Shown: in pieces, positions 1 to 11,247 of the stretch
Numbering within the stretch: the stretch's first letter is position 1
Layout: every line of letters begins with the position of its first letter
NCBI GenBank assembly: GCA_963747985.1
Contig: CAVVHG010000010.1
Span: 1-64,000, forward strand
Direction: 5' to 3'
DNA: 64,000 bases
From: JACADW01 sp963747985
GTDB lineage: Bacteria > Acidobacteriota > UBA6911
Position numbers and translations under genes: made by a program
Notes under the pieces: generated by a model
Databases searched by the model: none
What the model was told of the DNA's origin: nothing
The model's input: only the letters and a program-made list of their open reading frames with translations

Positions 1-77
1 GGTACGCCTGGCAGGGTTCGAACCTGCGACCTTCGGTTCCGGAGACCGACGCTCTAGTCCAGCTGAGCTACAGGCGC
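1..77 (-). tRNA. tRNA-Arg (anticodon CCG)
   Basis: On the minus strand the sequence folds as a complete cloverleaf. The acceptor arm is GCGCCTG paired with CAGGCGT. The anticodon stem TCGGT/ACCGA closes the loop CTCCGGA, so the anticodon is CCG, reading CGG codons. The T arm contains GGTTCGAACCC. The discriminator base is A at position 3 and two C's of an encoded CCA reach the window edge. The integrase remnant lies just upstream on the same strand, which fits tRNA-associated integration. Confidence 0.96.
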
Positions 78-98
78 ACGATCATGATTCTATTCGAT

Positions 99-380
99 TT
101 AGCCTCTGATTCCAACCCATAAGAGCACTGCCTGAATTGCGGCAAGTGGAAGATTTGTGGAAGTTCTTCCACCCTGCAGGCCCCTCAACACGGTCCTCGA
201 TGCGGATTCCGGGCTGAACCGGGCATACTGCTTTCGTGTGAGATCCACGGAATGGTGACCCATGACTTCCGATATGAAATGCATGGGCACTCCCCTCTCC
301 GCCAGTTTGATCCCATAGGCGTGCCGGAGGTCGTGGATCCGGAGCCAGGGAAAGCCAGCCGCAATGCGTGTCTCCTCTCA
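99..380 (-). pseudogene. tyrosine recombinase (integrase) C-terminal remnant
   Basis: The minus-strand frame ending at 99 encodes about 90 residues typical of the end of a phage-type integrase. An HDLRHAYG box supplies the catalytic HxxR near position 330. It is followed by SEVMGHHS and RKQYARF, the latter with the nucleophilic tyrosine. The N-terminal two thirds, including the first catalytic arginine, are missing, so the protein cannot be active. It sits between a RecQ fragment and tRNA-Arg, all on the minus strand. I read it as the scar of an integrative element that used or neighboured this tRNA. Confidence 0.8.
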
Positions 381-383
381 TTC

Positions 384-644
384 TCACTTCGATCGGAGAT
401 ACCGGCGGATGAGGTACAACATCACTTCGCCGTGCTGCTCGAGCTTCCTGTAACCTACGCCTGAGATGCCAGGAACCTCGGACGGCGTGCACGGAGGCTT
501 CCGGGCCATGTCACGCAGGGCAGCGTCGCTGCCGATGATGTAGGCAGGCATGGACCTCCTCTGCGCCAGCTTTCTCCGCAATTTCCGGAGTTCTTCGAAC
601 AAGTCCCGGTCGACACCCTCCCATGGATCCCCTTTGGCTCGAGG
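384..644 (-). pseudogene. RecQ helicase HRDC-domain remnant
   Basis: The minus frame encodes about 75 residues matching the C-terminal HRDC domain of RecQ-type helicases: an RDLFEELRKLRRKLAQ segment, then a MPAYIIGSDAALRDMA helix and an ISGVGYRKLEQHGE helix-turn. HRDC normally follows the helicase and zinc-binding domains and helps bind DNA. None of those are present, because the frame meets IS91-derived sequence at about 645-651. The open frame continues upstream to 854, but that part is the antisense of the transposase and is not RecQ. Confidence 0.78.
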
Positions 645-650
645 CTTGGG

Positions 651-1133
651 AGCTGCTCTTATCAGCTCAAGCGCCGCTGGCGGGACGGAACGACGCACGT
701 CCTCTATGAGCCGCTGGAATTGATGGAACGGCTGGCGGCGCTGGTGCCTCTGCCGAGGTACAATCTCACGAGATACTCCGGGGTGCTTGCGCCGGCGCCA
801 GCCTTCCGGCCGCTGGTAGTCCCGCAAGGAGAAGCCCCATCGGCGATAGCTCATGCCGGCTGCCGAGGAGGATTTGCGGCTGCGAAAAGCGACTCAGGCG
901 AGGCAAACGAGAAACGCCGCCTGCCTGGAGATTATCCGTGGGTCAACCTGATGGCGCGGGTTCTCGGGTTTGACGTCCGCGCATGCCCTCGCTGTGGCGC
1001 AAGGATGAGAATACTTGCCGCGATATACCCACCTGACGCGATCCGGAAAATCCTCGGTTGCCTCGGCCTCCCCACGAGGGCTCCGCCCATTGCTCCGGCC
1101 ATACCGGATGGAGAGGCGGCTGCCTCATGGTGA
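651..1133 (+). pseudogene. IS91-family transposase C-terminal remnant
   Basis: The plus-strand frame, readable from about 651, starts in the conserved stretch WRDGTTHVLYEPLELMERL. It continues through a LPRYNLTRYSGVLAP box to the zinc-ribbon-like CPRCGARMRILAAI and the end motif IRKILGCLGLP. These are the last 150 or so residues of IS91-type (Y2, rolling-circle) transposases. The catalytic HUH and tyrosine part is lost. The 5' edge abuts the RecQ HRDC remnant on the other strand, so this marks an insertion or deletion joint. Confidence 0.8.
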
Positions 1134-1527
1134 GCTGGGCGGCCAATCTGCTCTGCATTAAGGCAGGCACGGCAGGGATGCGCCAGAAGGTCTTATCCAG
1201 CGATGCGGCTCGGGTGTAGAATGCTGCCGTAGCCGAGGGCCGGAGGTTTCAGTCGACATATCACCTGCTATCAGCAGCTGACAGAGGGCGCGCAGGGAGG
1301 CGCATCGGTGCCCGGATCAGAAGGCTGACCTGCGAGGAGGCAGCTTGAACCTCCTAGCCTTCGATACTCTACTATGCACCGAAGCCTCCCTCCAACGCTG
1401 GTGCCGAAATCCCGGCCAGTCCGCGCATTGACGCTCGGCGAAGCGTCCTAGAAGGTTGCCTGATTGCAGGAGCATCGCCCGCGCGGGCCAGCGCTCGGTC
1501 TGGCTCGCACCGGATCTCAATGGGTCA
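1134..1527. other. spacer with no recognisable gene
   Basis: Between the IS91 remnant and the kinase start I see no credible coding frame, RNA or repeat. Overlapping frames are short and lack family features. The right part probably carries the promoter of the kinase gene, but I could not pick out convincing -35/-10 boxes. Confidence 0.5.
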
Positions 1528-3957
<2,430 letters not shown>

Positions 3958-4025
3958 TGGCCCGCGGAAAAACGGACCTGCCCGCAACCTCCCCACCTGA
4001 GCGTACGTCGAAGGCCCGATCGCGG

Positions 4026-4115
4026 ACTGGTCCTTTCCCACCCGGCAGCTACAAGCTGGAGGTGTCGAAAGGCGGCGTGCTTGCTGAGACTCTGGAGTTC
4101 TCGGTGAAGAAGTAG
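4026..4115 (+). pseudogene. possible C-terminal stub of an extracytoplasmic protein
   Basis: The frame ending with tag at 4113-4115 reads PGSYKLEVSKGGVLAETLEF and then three more residues. This looks like the last strand-rich part of an Ig-like or carboxypeptidase-regulatory-like domain. There is no start codon and only about 29 codons. The rest of the spacer between the kinase and the alpha-galactosidase (3958-4341) shows nothing else. The call is tentative. Confidence 0.3.
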
Positions 4116-4341
4116 GGGCGCACTAAGCGGGGGCCGCCTAACGAATGGGGTGCGGCTCGTTCGCGTAGCTGACACATGCGCGGAGTCGGGTGCCCAAGGG
4201 AAGCTCACTTGACCCTGCGGAGTCGCGGTCGAGGCTGGGGCGGCGGTGGATCCTTCACCGCCAAACGTTTCGCTGCGGAGATGCTGTATTATTCCTTCTT
4301 CGTGTGTCCTTGGTTGTCAGACAGAAGGCGGAGTGAACAAC

Positions 4342-6504
4342 ATGTATCGCAAACTGACGGCAATTCTTCTCTTTACCATACCTGCATTCTGCGCGCGGGT
4401 CCCGTCCACGATAAGCGTGGCCGTGCCCCCGGCGGGGCCGATCCGCATCACGACGGGGGACGCGGAGTTCCAATTGCTGACGACCGGGTACCTTCAGGGA
4501 CGCCTGCTGGGGCCGGGGCAGAGAACATTGGACGAGCCGACGGCGGCCGAAACGGGCGACTTGCTCGTGAGCGGCGGTGTTCAAGTCAAGTTCGACCCGC
4601 TCGACTTCCGCCACGCCAGCATCGTCGACCTCCAGGACGGAATCGGCAAACAAGGCAAGCGAATTGAACTCACTGCGAGACAGAGCGGCAACGCCGGTCT
4701 GGAGAAGACGGTCGTACTGGAGGTATTTGACGACTTCCCCAAAGCGGTCTTTCTCACGATCCGGTACCGCAACGCGGGGAAGAGCGCCGTCAGGCTCGAC
4801 CAGATCATGATGCAGCGCCGCCGCCTCAACGCGGCGCTCACGGATCCTACCGCGTCCCCTTTCGAGATGTGGTCATTCCAGGGCTCGGCGTTCAAATGGG
4901 GCGCTGACGATATCCTGGCGCTCACGAAGGGTTTTTCGCAGCCGAACCTTATCGGATCCACTCTGCCGAGTGGCGGTATGGGGGGTGGCATTCCCGTGGT
5001 GGCGTTCTGGACGCGCGCCGGCGGGACAGCAATCGGGCACGTGGAACCGCGCGCTGAGACGCTGTCGCTCCCGGTTCAGGTGAACGACGACGGCCGGGTG
5101 AGGGCTGCGGTGCGGATAGACAGCGCCCCGACCCTCGAGCCGGGTGGCCAGTTCTCCACTCCGAGAACCTTCCTTGCCATGTTCTCCGGCGACTACTACG
5201 AGCCTCTGAGCATGTGGTCTGCGATCCTTCAACGTCAGGGGTGGGCACCGGCCAAGTCTCCGGAAGGGGCTTACGAGGCCAACTGGTGCGGTTGGGGATA
5301 TCTCGAAACCGTCACGCCTGAACAGATGATAAAGACCATCCCGAAGCTGAAGGAGTACGGAATCAAGTGGGCCACCCTCGACGCCGGGTGGTACGACGTC
5401 TCCGGCGACTGGTTCCCGAATCCCAAGACATTCGGTGGGGATGCGGTCCGGCGCATGGTGGGCGAGTTTCACAGGAACGGAATCCGTATCACGGTGTGGT
5501 GGGCGCCCATCGAGGCAGCCGACGGCCAGGGGGGCAGAAGGGACGGCCGGCAAGTCATCTCCAAGGTCGCGCAGGCGCATCCCGAGTGGGTGATCAAGGG
5601 GCCCGACGGAAAACGCGCGGGCCTGCGCAACAACCGTCTCGCCGCCCTGTGCCCGGCGGTCCCCGAGGTGCAGGAGTACTTCCGGGGCGTGACCGAAAGG
5701 CTGATACGCGATTACGACTTCGACGGCTCCAAGATGGACGGCATCTTCTCCGTGCCGCGCTGCTACAACCCCGCGCACCATCACAAGAGCCCGGACGATT
5801 CGGTGTATGCGGTGGCCGACCTGTACAGGATCATCCTGGAGACTTCGCGGAGGCTGAAACCCTACAGCGTGACGCAGATCTGCCCCTGCGGCACACCTCC
5901 AAACCTGGCATGGCTGCCTTTCGAGAACCAGTCTGTGACGGCCGATCCCGTGGGTTCCGTCCAGGTGCGGCGGCGCATCAAGCTCTACAAGGCCCTGCTC
6001 GGGCCCCAGTCGGCCGTTTACGGCGACCACGTCGAACTCAGCAAGATCAGGTTTGATCCCGACCGGGAAGTCGATCTCGGCGAGGACTTCGCTTCGACGC
6101 TGGGGACCGGCGGAGTGGTCGGCACGAAATTCAACTGGCCCGACTACGGGCCGCGATTCGACGACGTCACCCTCACGCCGCGCAAGGAAGCGATCTGGAA
6201 GAAGTGGATCCCTCTCTACAACTCGCTGATGCTTTCCAGGGGCACATTTCTGAACTTGTACACGATCGGCTACGACACTCCGGAAGGCTATGCCATCGCC
6301 AAGGATGGCAGGATGTATTACGCCTTCTACGTGGGCGAGGGGCAGGAATGGGAGGGAGATCTCGAGCTCCGCGGGCTGGAGAAGGGGAAATACCGAGTAT
6401 TGGATTATGTGAACGGGAAGGCTCTCGGCACCGTGGACGCCTCCGCACCCAAGCTCCACGCCGGATTCAGGGAGCACCTGCTGCTGGAAGCCCGGAAACA
6501 GTAA
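4342..6504 (+). CDS. exported alpha-galactosidase-like glycosidase (GH36-type)
   Basis: A 720-aa protein with a Sec leader (MYRKLTAILLFTIPAFCA). It would hydrolyse terminal alpha-galactosides in the periplasm or outside the cell. After a beta-rich N-domain, the TIM-barrel part has WATLDAGWYD, then DFDGSKMDGIF with Asp466 as probable nucleophile. Further on, QICPCGTPPN and TADPVGS place Asp535 as the probable acid/base. This layout matches GH36-group enzymes. I chose ATG 4342 over the longer frame because it starts the leader and follows aaggcggag at good spacing. A GH27 alpha-galactosidase at 48616 may act on related substrates. Confidence 0.86.
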   Translation: MYRKLTAILLFTIPAFCARVPSTISVAVPPAGPIRITTGDAEFQLLTTGYLQGRLLGPGQRTLDEPTAAETGDLLVSGGVQVKFDPLDFRHASIVDLQDGIGKQGKRIELTARQSGNAGLEKTVVLEVFDDFPKAVFLTIRYRNAGKSAVRLDQIMMQRRRLNAALTDPTASPFEMWSFQGSAFKWGADDILALTKGFSQPNLIGSTLPSGGMGGGIPVVAFWTRAGGTAIGHVEPRAETLSLPVQVNDDGRVRAAVRIDSAPTLEPGGQFSTPRTFLAMFSGDYYEPLSMWSAILQRQGWAPAKSPEGAYEANWCGWGYLETVTPEQMIKTIPKLKEYGIKWATLDAGWYDVSGDWFPNPKTFGGDAVRRMVGEFHRNGIRITVWWAPIEAADGQGGRRDGRQVISKVAQAHPEWVIKGPDGKRAGLRNNRLAALCPAVPEVQEYFRGVTERLIRDYDFDGSKMDGIFSVPRCYNPAHHHKSPDDSVYAVADLYRIILETSRRLKPYSVTQICPCGTPPNLAWLPFENQSVTADPVGSVQVRRRIKLYKALLGPQSAVYGDHVELSKIRFDPDREVDLGEDFASTLGTGGVVGTKFNWPDYGPRFDDVTLTPRKEAIWKKWIPLYNSLMLSRGTFLNLYTIGYDTPEGYAIAKDGRMYYAFYVGEGQEWEGDLELRGLEKGKYRVLDYVNGKALGTVDASAPKLHAGFREHLLLEARKQ

Positions 6505-6552
6505 AAACATGCCGTTGGCCGAGCCGAGGCACCGCACTCCACACGCTGAGCT

Positions 6553-7462
6553 TCAAGGGCGGAGCTGGAAGCTGAATGAGCCGTCCGGGTTCACGGGCTC
6601 CGCACAGGCCCAGCGCACGGGCCTGCGGATTCCCCCCTTCGTCTCGATCTCGGCGCGAAGTATCAGTCTCTGTTCAGCCGCCCGCTTCGGCAGAATGAAC
6701 GAGGCCTGCCTGAGGCGCCCCCCGTGGGGATGCCCGGCATCCAGGCTGCCGCCGACCTTGACGCTGCCGTCCGGGCTTTCGACATACACTCGAAGCACGC
6801 CGGGAACGCCTGCGACTCCATCGTTGGCCACCGCGACGATAACTTCGACGGTGTCGTAACGCTTTCGCTGCCAGATCCACGACGGGCGAATTCTGTACCC
6901 CATTCGCTGCCGCAGCAGTTCGAAGGAGCGCGGAAATCTTTCGTAGTACCGCCTCAGGTTGTCTGCCTCCGTCCACAGTGCCCAGTAATTGCCTCCGAGA
7001 TCGAGCACGTGGAGCGCCGCCTTCTCCCTGTATCTCGGATCCACTCTGTCCCGGGCCGACCTTGTGGATTGCTGTTCATCAATCAGGTGATGGCGATTTC
7101 TCCCGTCTTCCATGAATACCGCGAGCCAGGGTGGGCGATTCGACAGCTCTTCAATCTGGATGGGTTCGTCGCCGATGATGCTGTCCGAGCGTAGCCAGCA
7201 ACCCGCGCGCACGGCCATGTCCAGGACTTCGCTGTTGCCAACCTTGTTGTTGTCCGGTTGCGTGTTGACTATCAGCGGCGTCTTCTTCCAGGTTTCCAGC
7301 TGGAACCTGGTCATCTCGACGAAGGTCTTCTCCGCGGTCACGTAATCCGGAAAGGGTCTCGGAAGTTCCAGGGTATGCCCCTCTCCCCACCATCCGTACA
7401 TCATCAGATCCATGAACTCCAGCAGCGGGTTCCCGTCATATTCGGCGGCCGGATCAGAAGCT
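6553..7462 (-). pseudogene. C-terminal remnant of a large secreted hydrolase-like protein
   Basis: The minus frame gives about 300 residues that begin abruptly at about 7462, without a leader. Readable features are DGNPLLEFMDLMMYGWWGEG, a PPWLAVFMEDGRN box, and an all-beta C-terminal end. It looks like the end of a TIM-barrel glycoside-hydrolase-like protein of the DUF4434/GH42 style, but I cannot name the family. An internal ATG at 7413 exists with no clear ribosome site. At its 5' edge the frame runs directly into an AAA ATPase fragment, so I treat it as a truncated gene. Confidence 0.55.
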
Positions 7463-7753
7463 TCACTTGCGATCCCGGTCCACGCGCAGCTTTATCGCCG
7501 GCAACTACTCAGGGATCTTCTGCACTTCATCAATCACGGCCGGCAATGTGAGTCCGTGGATGAATCCCTGAGGATCGGTGGCAGCCGATGGATGGGCAGC
7601 TGCATCGTCAAGCGTCTCATAGCGGGCCTGATGGCGCCCAGCCCAATTGACGGCAAGCGTGGTCTTTCCTGTCTGGCGCGCTCCTGCGAGCAGAACCACT
7701 GGGGTATCGGTCCATGCATCCTCCAGTTTGCGCGTAGTACTTCGTCGGATCAT
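7463..7753 (-). pseudogene. AAA_14/DUF4143 ATPase N-terminal remnant with nonsense codon
   Basis: From ATG 7753 the minus frame reads the N-terminus of an ATP-binding protein of the AAA_14 plus DUF4143 family. A Walker A motif (LAGARQTGKTTLA) and the Walker B region AVIDEVQKIPE are visible. A TAG at 7505-7507 interrupts the frame exactly where the family continues; after it, LPAIKLRVDRDRK follows in the same frame. Sequence identity to the family then stops at about 7463 and hydrolase sequence starts. About 95 of some 400 residues remain, with at least two inactivating lesions. Confidence 0.75.
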
Positions 7754-7862
7754 GGCTGATAATTAGCCAGTTAATGACTAATTTGTAGAGAGAAAAACCG
7801 CCGGCAGCGACGGAAGCGAGCCTGCATTCGTTTTCGCACCGGGCGCATGGTTTTCGCATTTT

Positions 7863-7935
7863 GTCCGGCAGCCGTCCGGTTTCTGTTCGGTGTTTGTTCG
7901 GTCGCCGTTCGGTTCTTGTACGGTTTCTATTCGGT
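7863..7935. repeat. seven gttcggt-like units at an exact 11-bp period
   Basis: Units start at 7863, 7874, 7885, 7896, 7907, 7918 and 7929: gtccggc, gtccggt, gttcggt, gttcggt, gttcggt, gtacggt, attcggt. The four-base spacers (agcc, ttct, gttt, cgcc, tctt, ttct) are not conserved. A 7-bp core plus 4 variable bases repeated every helical turn is the layout of direct-repeat operators for OmpR/PhoB-type regulators. An evolved tandem repeat is also possible. Confidence 0.75.
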
Positions 7936-8042
7936 GAGGGTGCCTTGACCTCCACCGCGCGGTCGGATCTTGCCAAAACAGCGACCTCGTTGAAAGGTGG
8001 GGCCAGCCAGGGTGCTGGCGAACTACAGGCAGCCTGATCGGC

Positions 8043-8071
8043 TTGACAGGGCGTCGCCTGAGTGAAATAGT
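8043..8071 (+). promoter_or_regulatory. candidate sigma-70 promoter for the ICMT-like gene
   Basis: A perfect -35 hexamer ttgaca at 8043-8048 is followed, after 17 bases, by aatagt at 8066-8071 (four of six -10 matches). Transcription would begin about 180 bases before the start codon at 8261. Sequence inspection only. Confidence 0.4.
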
Positions 8072-8260
8072 TTAGTCCGTAATCTTTCTTGATCTCGGGG
8101 TAGGCAAGGGGTGGCTTTGAAAGCCCCTCTTCGAATTTTTAGTAGCGTTCGGTGCGGCGCGGGCCGGTGGGCACAGGTGCCTGCTGGAGGGCCCCGGTCG
8201 CAAAATTCGTCGCCGCGGGGTGCGCCCGTGCCTGCGCGGCAACTCAAGGGAGGTTACGCA

Positions 8261-9004
8261 ATGTCCGCTTCAGGAGAAACCCTCGTTCAGGAAACTCAGA
8301 CAGGAGCCAGTGCCGTCTACAAGCTTGCTTACAGGGTGCTCGGGTATTTCGCCGTGTTTTCGGTTTTCGGGTCGCTCATGTTCGGTTTCCGTTACGACGC
8401 CGCGGCGCCGGCTGGCAACTATGTGTTCAACGTGCTGCTCTTCGCAGCGTTTATCGGCCCGCACCTGATCATGAGCCGCTCGTGGTTCAAGAATGCGGTG
8501 TGGGGGACGCCCTACAGCACTCCGAGGGAGCGGCGTTTCTACATCCTCGTCACCGCGCTCACCTGGCTGGCCCTTCTTTGGCTGCACCGCCCGGTTCCCG
8601 GAGTCGCTGTGCCATTGCCTGAAGCGGTACGTTTCGCCGGTTCGGTGGTCTTCCTTTTCGGCGTGCTTCTGTTCTTCCAGGGGATCACTACTGCCGCTAT
8701 CGACGGCCTCCTCGGAGTCCCCGGGGAAGTTTCCAAGTACTCTCACGGGCCGGAAACTCCACTCATGACCGAGGGCGCCTATGCGGACGTGCGCCACCCG
8801 ATGTACCGCGGAGTCCTTCTGGCTGGCGCCGGAGCGCTCTTTGTCCATCCCCATGCGGGTCAGTGTCTGTGGACTCTGTTGTTCGGTGCCACCTTCATCG
8901 CGTTCATTCCGGTCGAGGAAGCCCAGTTGATCGCTGCCCGCGGGGACGACTATCGCCGGTACATGAAGCAGACACCCTACCGCCTGTTCAAGGGAATCTG
9001 GTAG
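8261..9004 (+). CDS. integral membrane protein, isoprenylcysteine methyltransferase-like
   Basis: A 247-aa polytopic membrane protein with about six hydrophobic segments. The C-terminal half has the ICMT/NnrU-type pattern: VRHPMYRGVLLAG, then IPVEEAQLIAARGDDYRRYM and a QTPYRLF end. In this fold superfamily these parts line the S-adenosylmethionine pocket, so a membrane methyltransferase acting on a lipid or small thiol is possible; the substrate is unknown. ATG 8261 is chosen over the longer frame because it follows aagggaggt at ideal spacing. It seems to be a single-gene unit. Confidence 0.78.
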   Translation: MSASGETLVQETQTGASAVYKLAYRVLGYFAVFSVFGSLMFGFRYDAAAPAGNYVFNVLLFAAFIGPHLIMSRSWFKNAVWGTPYSTPRERRFYILVTALTWLALLWLHRPVPGVAVPLPEAVRFAGSVVFLFGVLLFFQGITTAAIDGLLGVPGEVSKYSHGPETPLMTEGAYADVRHPMYRGVLLAGAGALFVHPHAGQCLWTLLFGATFIAFIPVEEAQLIAARGDDYRRYMKQTPYRLFKGIW

Positions 9005-9254
9005 GCGCTCGATTGAGCAAAACGTGCCCGGAGGGTTGGCTGCTTTCAGAATGTCGTCAGTGAGCAGTTCGCGGCGGAACTATGCGGCGGGGCGCATCTT
9101 TTGTGATATCCGTTCTACACGTGGAAGCCTTAGACGCTCTATATGGCCGCTTTCGGATAGGTTCTGAAAGAACATGAAATGAGCTGCCTCGACACCAGGC
9201 ATGTGCTCTAATCATCAATGGTATCCAGTACGTCACAACGAAATTGGAGGAAAT

Positions 9255-10022
9255 ATGTTTTCACTGTTTGCCAATCACCGCGCCAGGATGCAAGGCCTGT
9301 CTGTGATCACCGTGTATTGCGCGGCATTGGTATGCACGTCTCACGTAACCACTGCCTTCACCCCACAAGCGCCGGTGCCGACACCTGACGACAACGTGGG
9401 GTTCACGGCAATCTTCGACGGCAAGACCCTGGACGGCTGGGATGGAGATCCCGCTTTCTGGCGAGCGGAAGACGGCACTCTGATCGCCGAAAGCACCCCC
9501 GCAAAAGTAGTCCGTTCGAATACCTTCCTGGTCTGGAAGGGTGGCACCGTCCGGGACTTCGAGCTTAAGCTGGAGTTCAGGCTCAGCGCTGAAGCGAACA
9601 GCGGCATACAGTACCGCAGCGCCCTGGCGCCCGAGGCCTCAAAGTGGGCGATGAGGGGCTACCAGGCCGACATGGATGGGGCCAACAGCTATACCGGGAT
9701 GGTGTATGAAGAAAGAGGGCGTGGATTCCTGGCGCCGCGCGGCTGGTTTACACGCATGACGGAAGGCAGACCGCCCAAACTGATTTCGACGCTCGGCGAG
9801 GGCGATGTCCTGAAGGGATGGATCAAGACCGGCGATTGGAACCTGATGCACGTCATCGCGAAAGGCAATACGCAGCTTCACATCATCAACGGGCATTTGA
9901 TGGCCGGGTTAATTGATGAGGATGCGCGGGGCAGAGCGATGGAAGGGCTGTTGGGCCTGCAACTGCATCAGGGCAAGCCCATGAAGATCGAATTCCGGAA
10001 CCTCTACCTCAAGCAGCTGTAG
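9255..10022 (+). CDS. exported DUF1080 (3-keto-disaccharide hydrolase-like) protein
   Basis: A 255-aa protein with an N-terminal leader ending about residue 35. It then has the DUF1080 signature: GFTAIFDGKTLDGWDGD, RLSAEANSGIQYRS near the middle, and a KIEFRNLYLKQL end. This jelly-roll family is widespread in Acidobacteriota and Planctomycetota; some members hydrolyse 3-keto-glycosides. It would act in the periplasm or at the surface. The start codon at 9255 follows ggagg five bases upstream. It is convergent with the DUF4838 gene. Confidence 0.88.
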   Translation: MFSLFANHRARMQGLSVITVYCAALVCTSHVTTAFTPQAPVPTPDDNVGFTAIFDGKTLDGWDGDPAFWRAEDGTLIAESTPAKVVRSNTFLVWKGGTVRDFELKLEFRLSAEANSGIQYRSALAPEASKWAMRGYQADMDGANSYTGMVYEERGRGFLAPRGWFTRMTEGRPPKLISTLGEGDVLKGWIKTGDWNLMHVIAKGNTQLHIINGHLMAGLIDEDARGRAMEGLLGLQLHQGKPMKIEFRNLYLKQL

Positions 10023-10110
10023 AGAAGATGGTTGCACTGCGACTCAGGCAACGGAAATGCAGCGTCACCGCCTTCCGAATGCGTTGCGGCGGGGATGCGT
10101 CTGAACGCCT

Positions 10111-11247
10111 TCAGGCCGGTTTCCGGCCGTTCCTGATGCGCCAATCACGGAAGCCGGCGCCGTATTCGTCCAGCGGCGGTTCTCCGAAACGTTTCACGTA
10201 ATCGCCGTCCAGCCAGGCTGCAAATGTGTTCACGTGCCGCACGCCGCGCCCGGCGTACGTGCGAAGGTCGTCGCGAAAGACGTTTCCGTTCCAGGGAAGC
10301 GGTTTGACGTTCCGACGGTCCCAGCCGGAGAAACGAGACAGGTCCAGCCAGTATTCAAGAGCCTGTGCACCCTCGCGTCCGAACCAGTCGAGGTTGGCAT
10401 CCAGGGCGTCGAGCAACCGGCCGTGCTCCAGGCTCCCGCCTCCGGGAATCTCTCGCTGCCGGAACGGCACGTCATACCTGCGCTCGATCGGGGCGAACTC
10501 CAGGAAGATCCCCGGCAGCGGTTTGATCTGCGTGGGCGGCCGCAGCGTTCGCGCATAGGCCAGGTGGGCCAGGGTCGCACGCGGATCTATCTCCCGGATA
10601 GCATGCAGCACGTAATGCTCCAGCAGCAGGGCCTGGTCACTGTCGCTCAGATCGCGGCACTTCCGACAGCGGCACATCGTCTGGCCGTCGTCGATCCAGT
10701 AGAAGTAACGGCCGGTTGTGGAGCGCAGGATCCTCGTGTACTTGACGGCGTTTTCGGCCACCACGTCGAGGGCCGCCTGCGAATGTACGCAGAGGTTGTA
10801 TTCCCGCACGCGATCGCCCTTGTCCGTCATCGGGAACATCGTCGGGTCTTTGGCGAACAGCGACCGCGGCAGCAGGTCGCTCATCGCGTGCAGTTCGTGC
10901 TCGACTTGAAGTCCCAGCCTGCGGCAAGACTCCAGGAACTTCTGGCCGTCGTCGGTCTGCACGAACTCGGCGACTTCGTGGGGGAAAATGTGGGTGGCGA
11001 TCGTCGACAGGCCGGCCCGCCTGGCACGCGCGGGCCAGTCCAGCGTCCGCAGGTCGCTGATAACCAGAACCAGACCGCGCGTCAGAAAGAAAGTGCCGTT
11101 ATCCTCCTCCGCCCCGATGCTATTGCCGTCTCCGCCCTCGGCGCGGATCAGCCGGCTGGCATGTGCGGGGCCAGCGAGGACCGCTGCCGCCCCGAACGCC
11201 CTCAATAGCTGGCGCCGCGGGATCCCCGGTCGAAGCTGTAGGGCCAT
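10111..11247 (-). CDS. Tat-exported DUF4838-like protein
   Basis: A 378-aa protein with a twin-arginine-like leader (PRRQLLRAFGAAAVLAG). The mature part resembles the DUF4838 family, whose members have a TIM-barrel related to alpha-glucuronidases. Typical pieces are GRYFYWIDDGQTMCRCRKC with its CxCxxC cluster, and the HVNTFAAWLDGDYV stretch near the end. The likely role is glycan degradation outside the cytoplasm. Its ATG overlaps the TAA of the isomerase-like gene by one base (TAATG at 11245-11249), so the two are translationally coupled in one operon. Confidence 0.75.
   Translation of the reverse strand: MALQLRPGIPRRQLLRAFGAAAVLAGPAHASRLIRAEGGDGNSIGAEEDNGTFFLTRGLVLVISDLRTLDWPARARRAGLSTIATHIFPHEVAEFVQTDDGQKFLESCRRLGLQVEHELHAMSDLLPRSLFAKDPTMFPMTDKGDRVREYNLCVHSQAALDVVAENAVKYTRILRSTTGRYFYWIDDGQTMCRCRKCRDLSDSDQALLLEHYVLHAIREIDPRATLAHLAYARTLRPPTQIKPLPGIFLEFAPIERRYDVPFRQREIPGGGSLEHGRLLDALDANLDWFGREGAQALEYWLDLSRFSGWDRRNVKPLPWNGNVFRDDLRTYAGRGVRHVNTFAAWLDGDYVKRFGEPPLDEYGAGFRDWRIRNGRKPA

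Larger units (their letters stand above)
7754..8260. other. non-coding spacer with periodic repeats and a promoter
   Basis: No credible gene lies here. The left half carries the 11-bp-period repeats at 7863-7935. The right half has a plausible sigma-70 promoter at 8043-8071 and ends with the strong ribosome site of the gene at 8261. The divergent genes on either side could both be controlled from this spacer. Confidence 0.6.
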
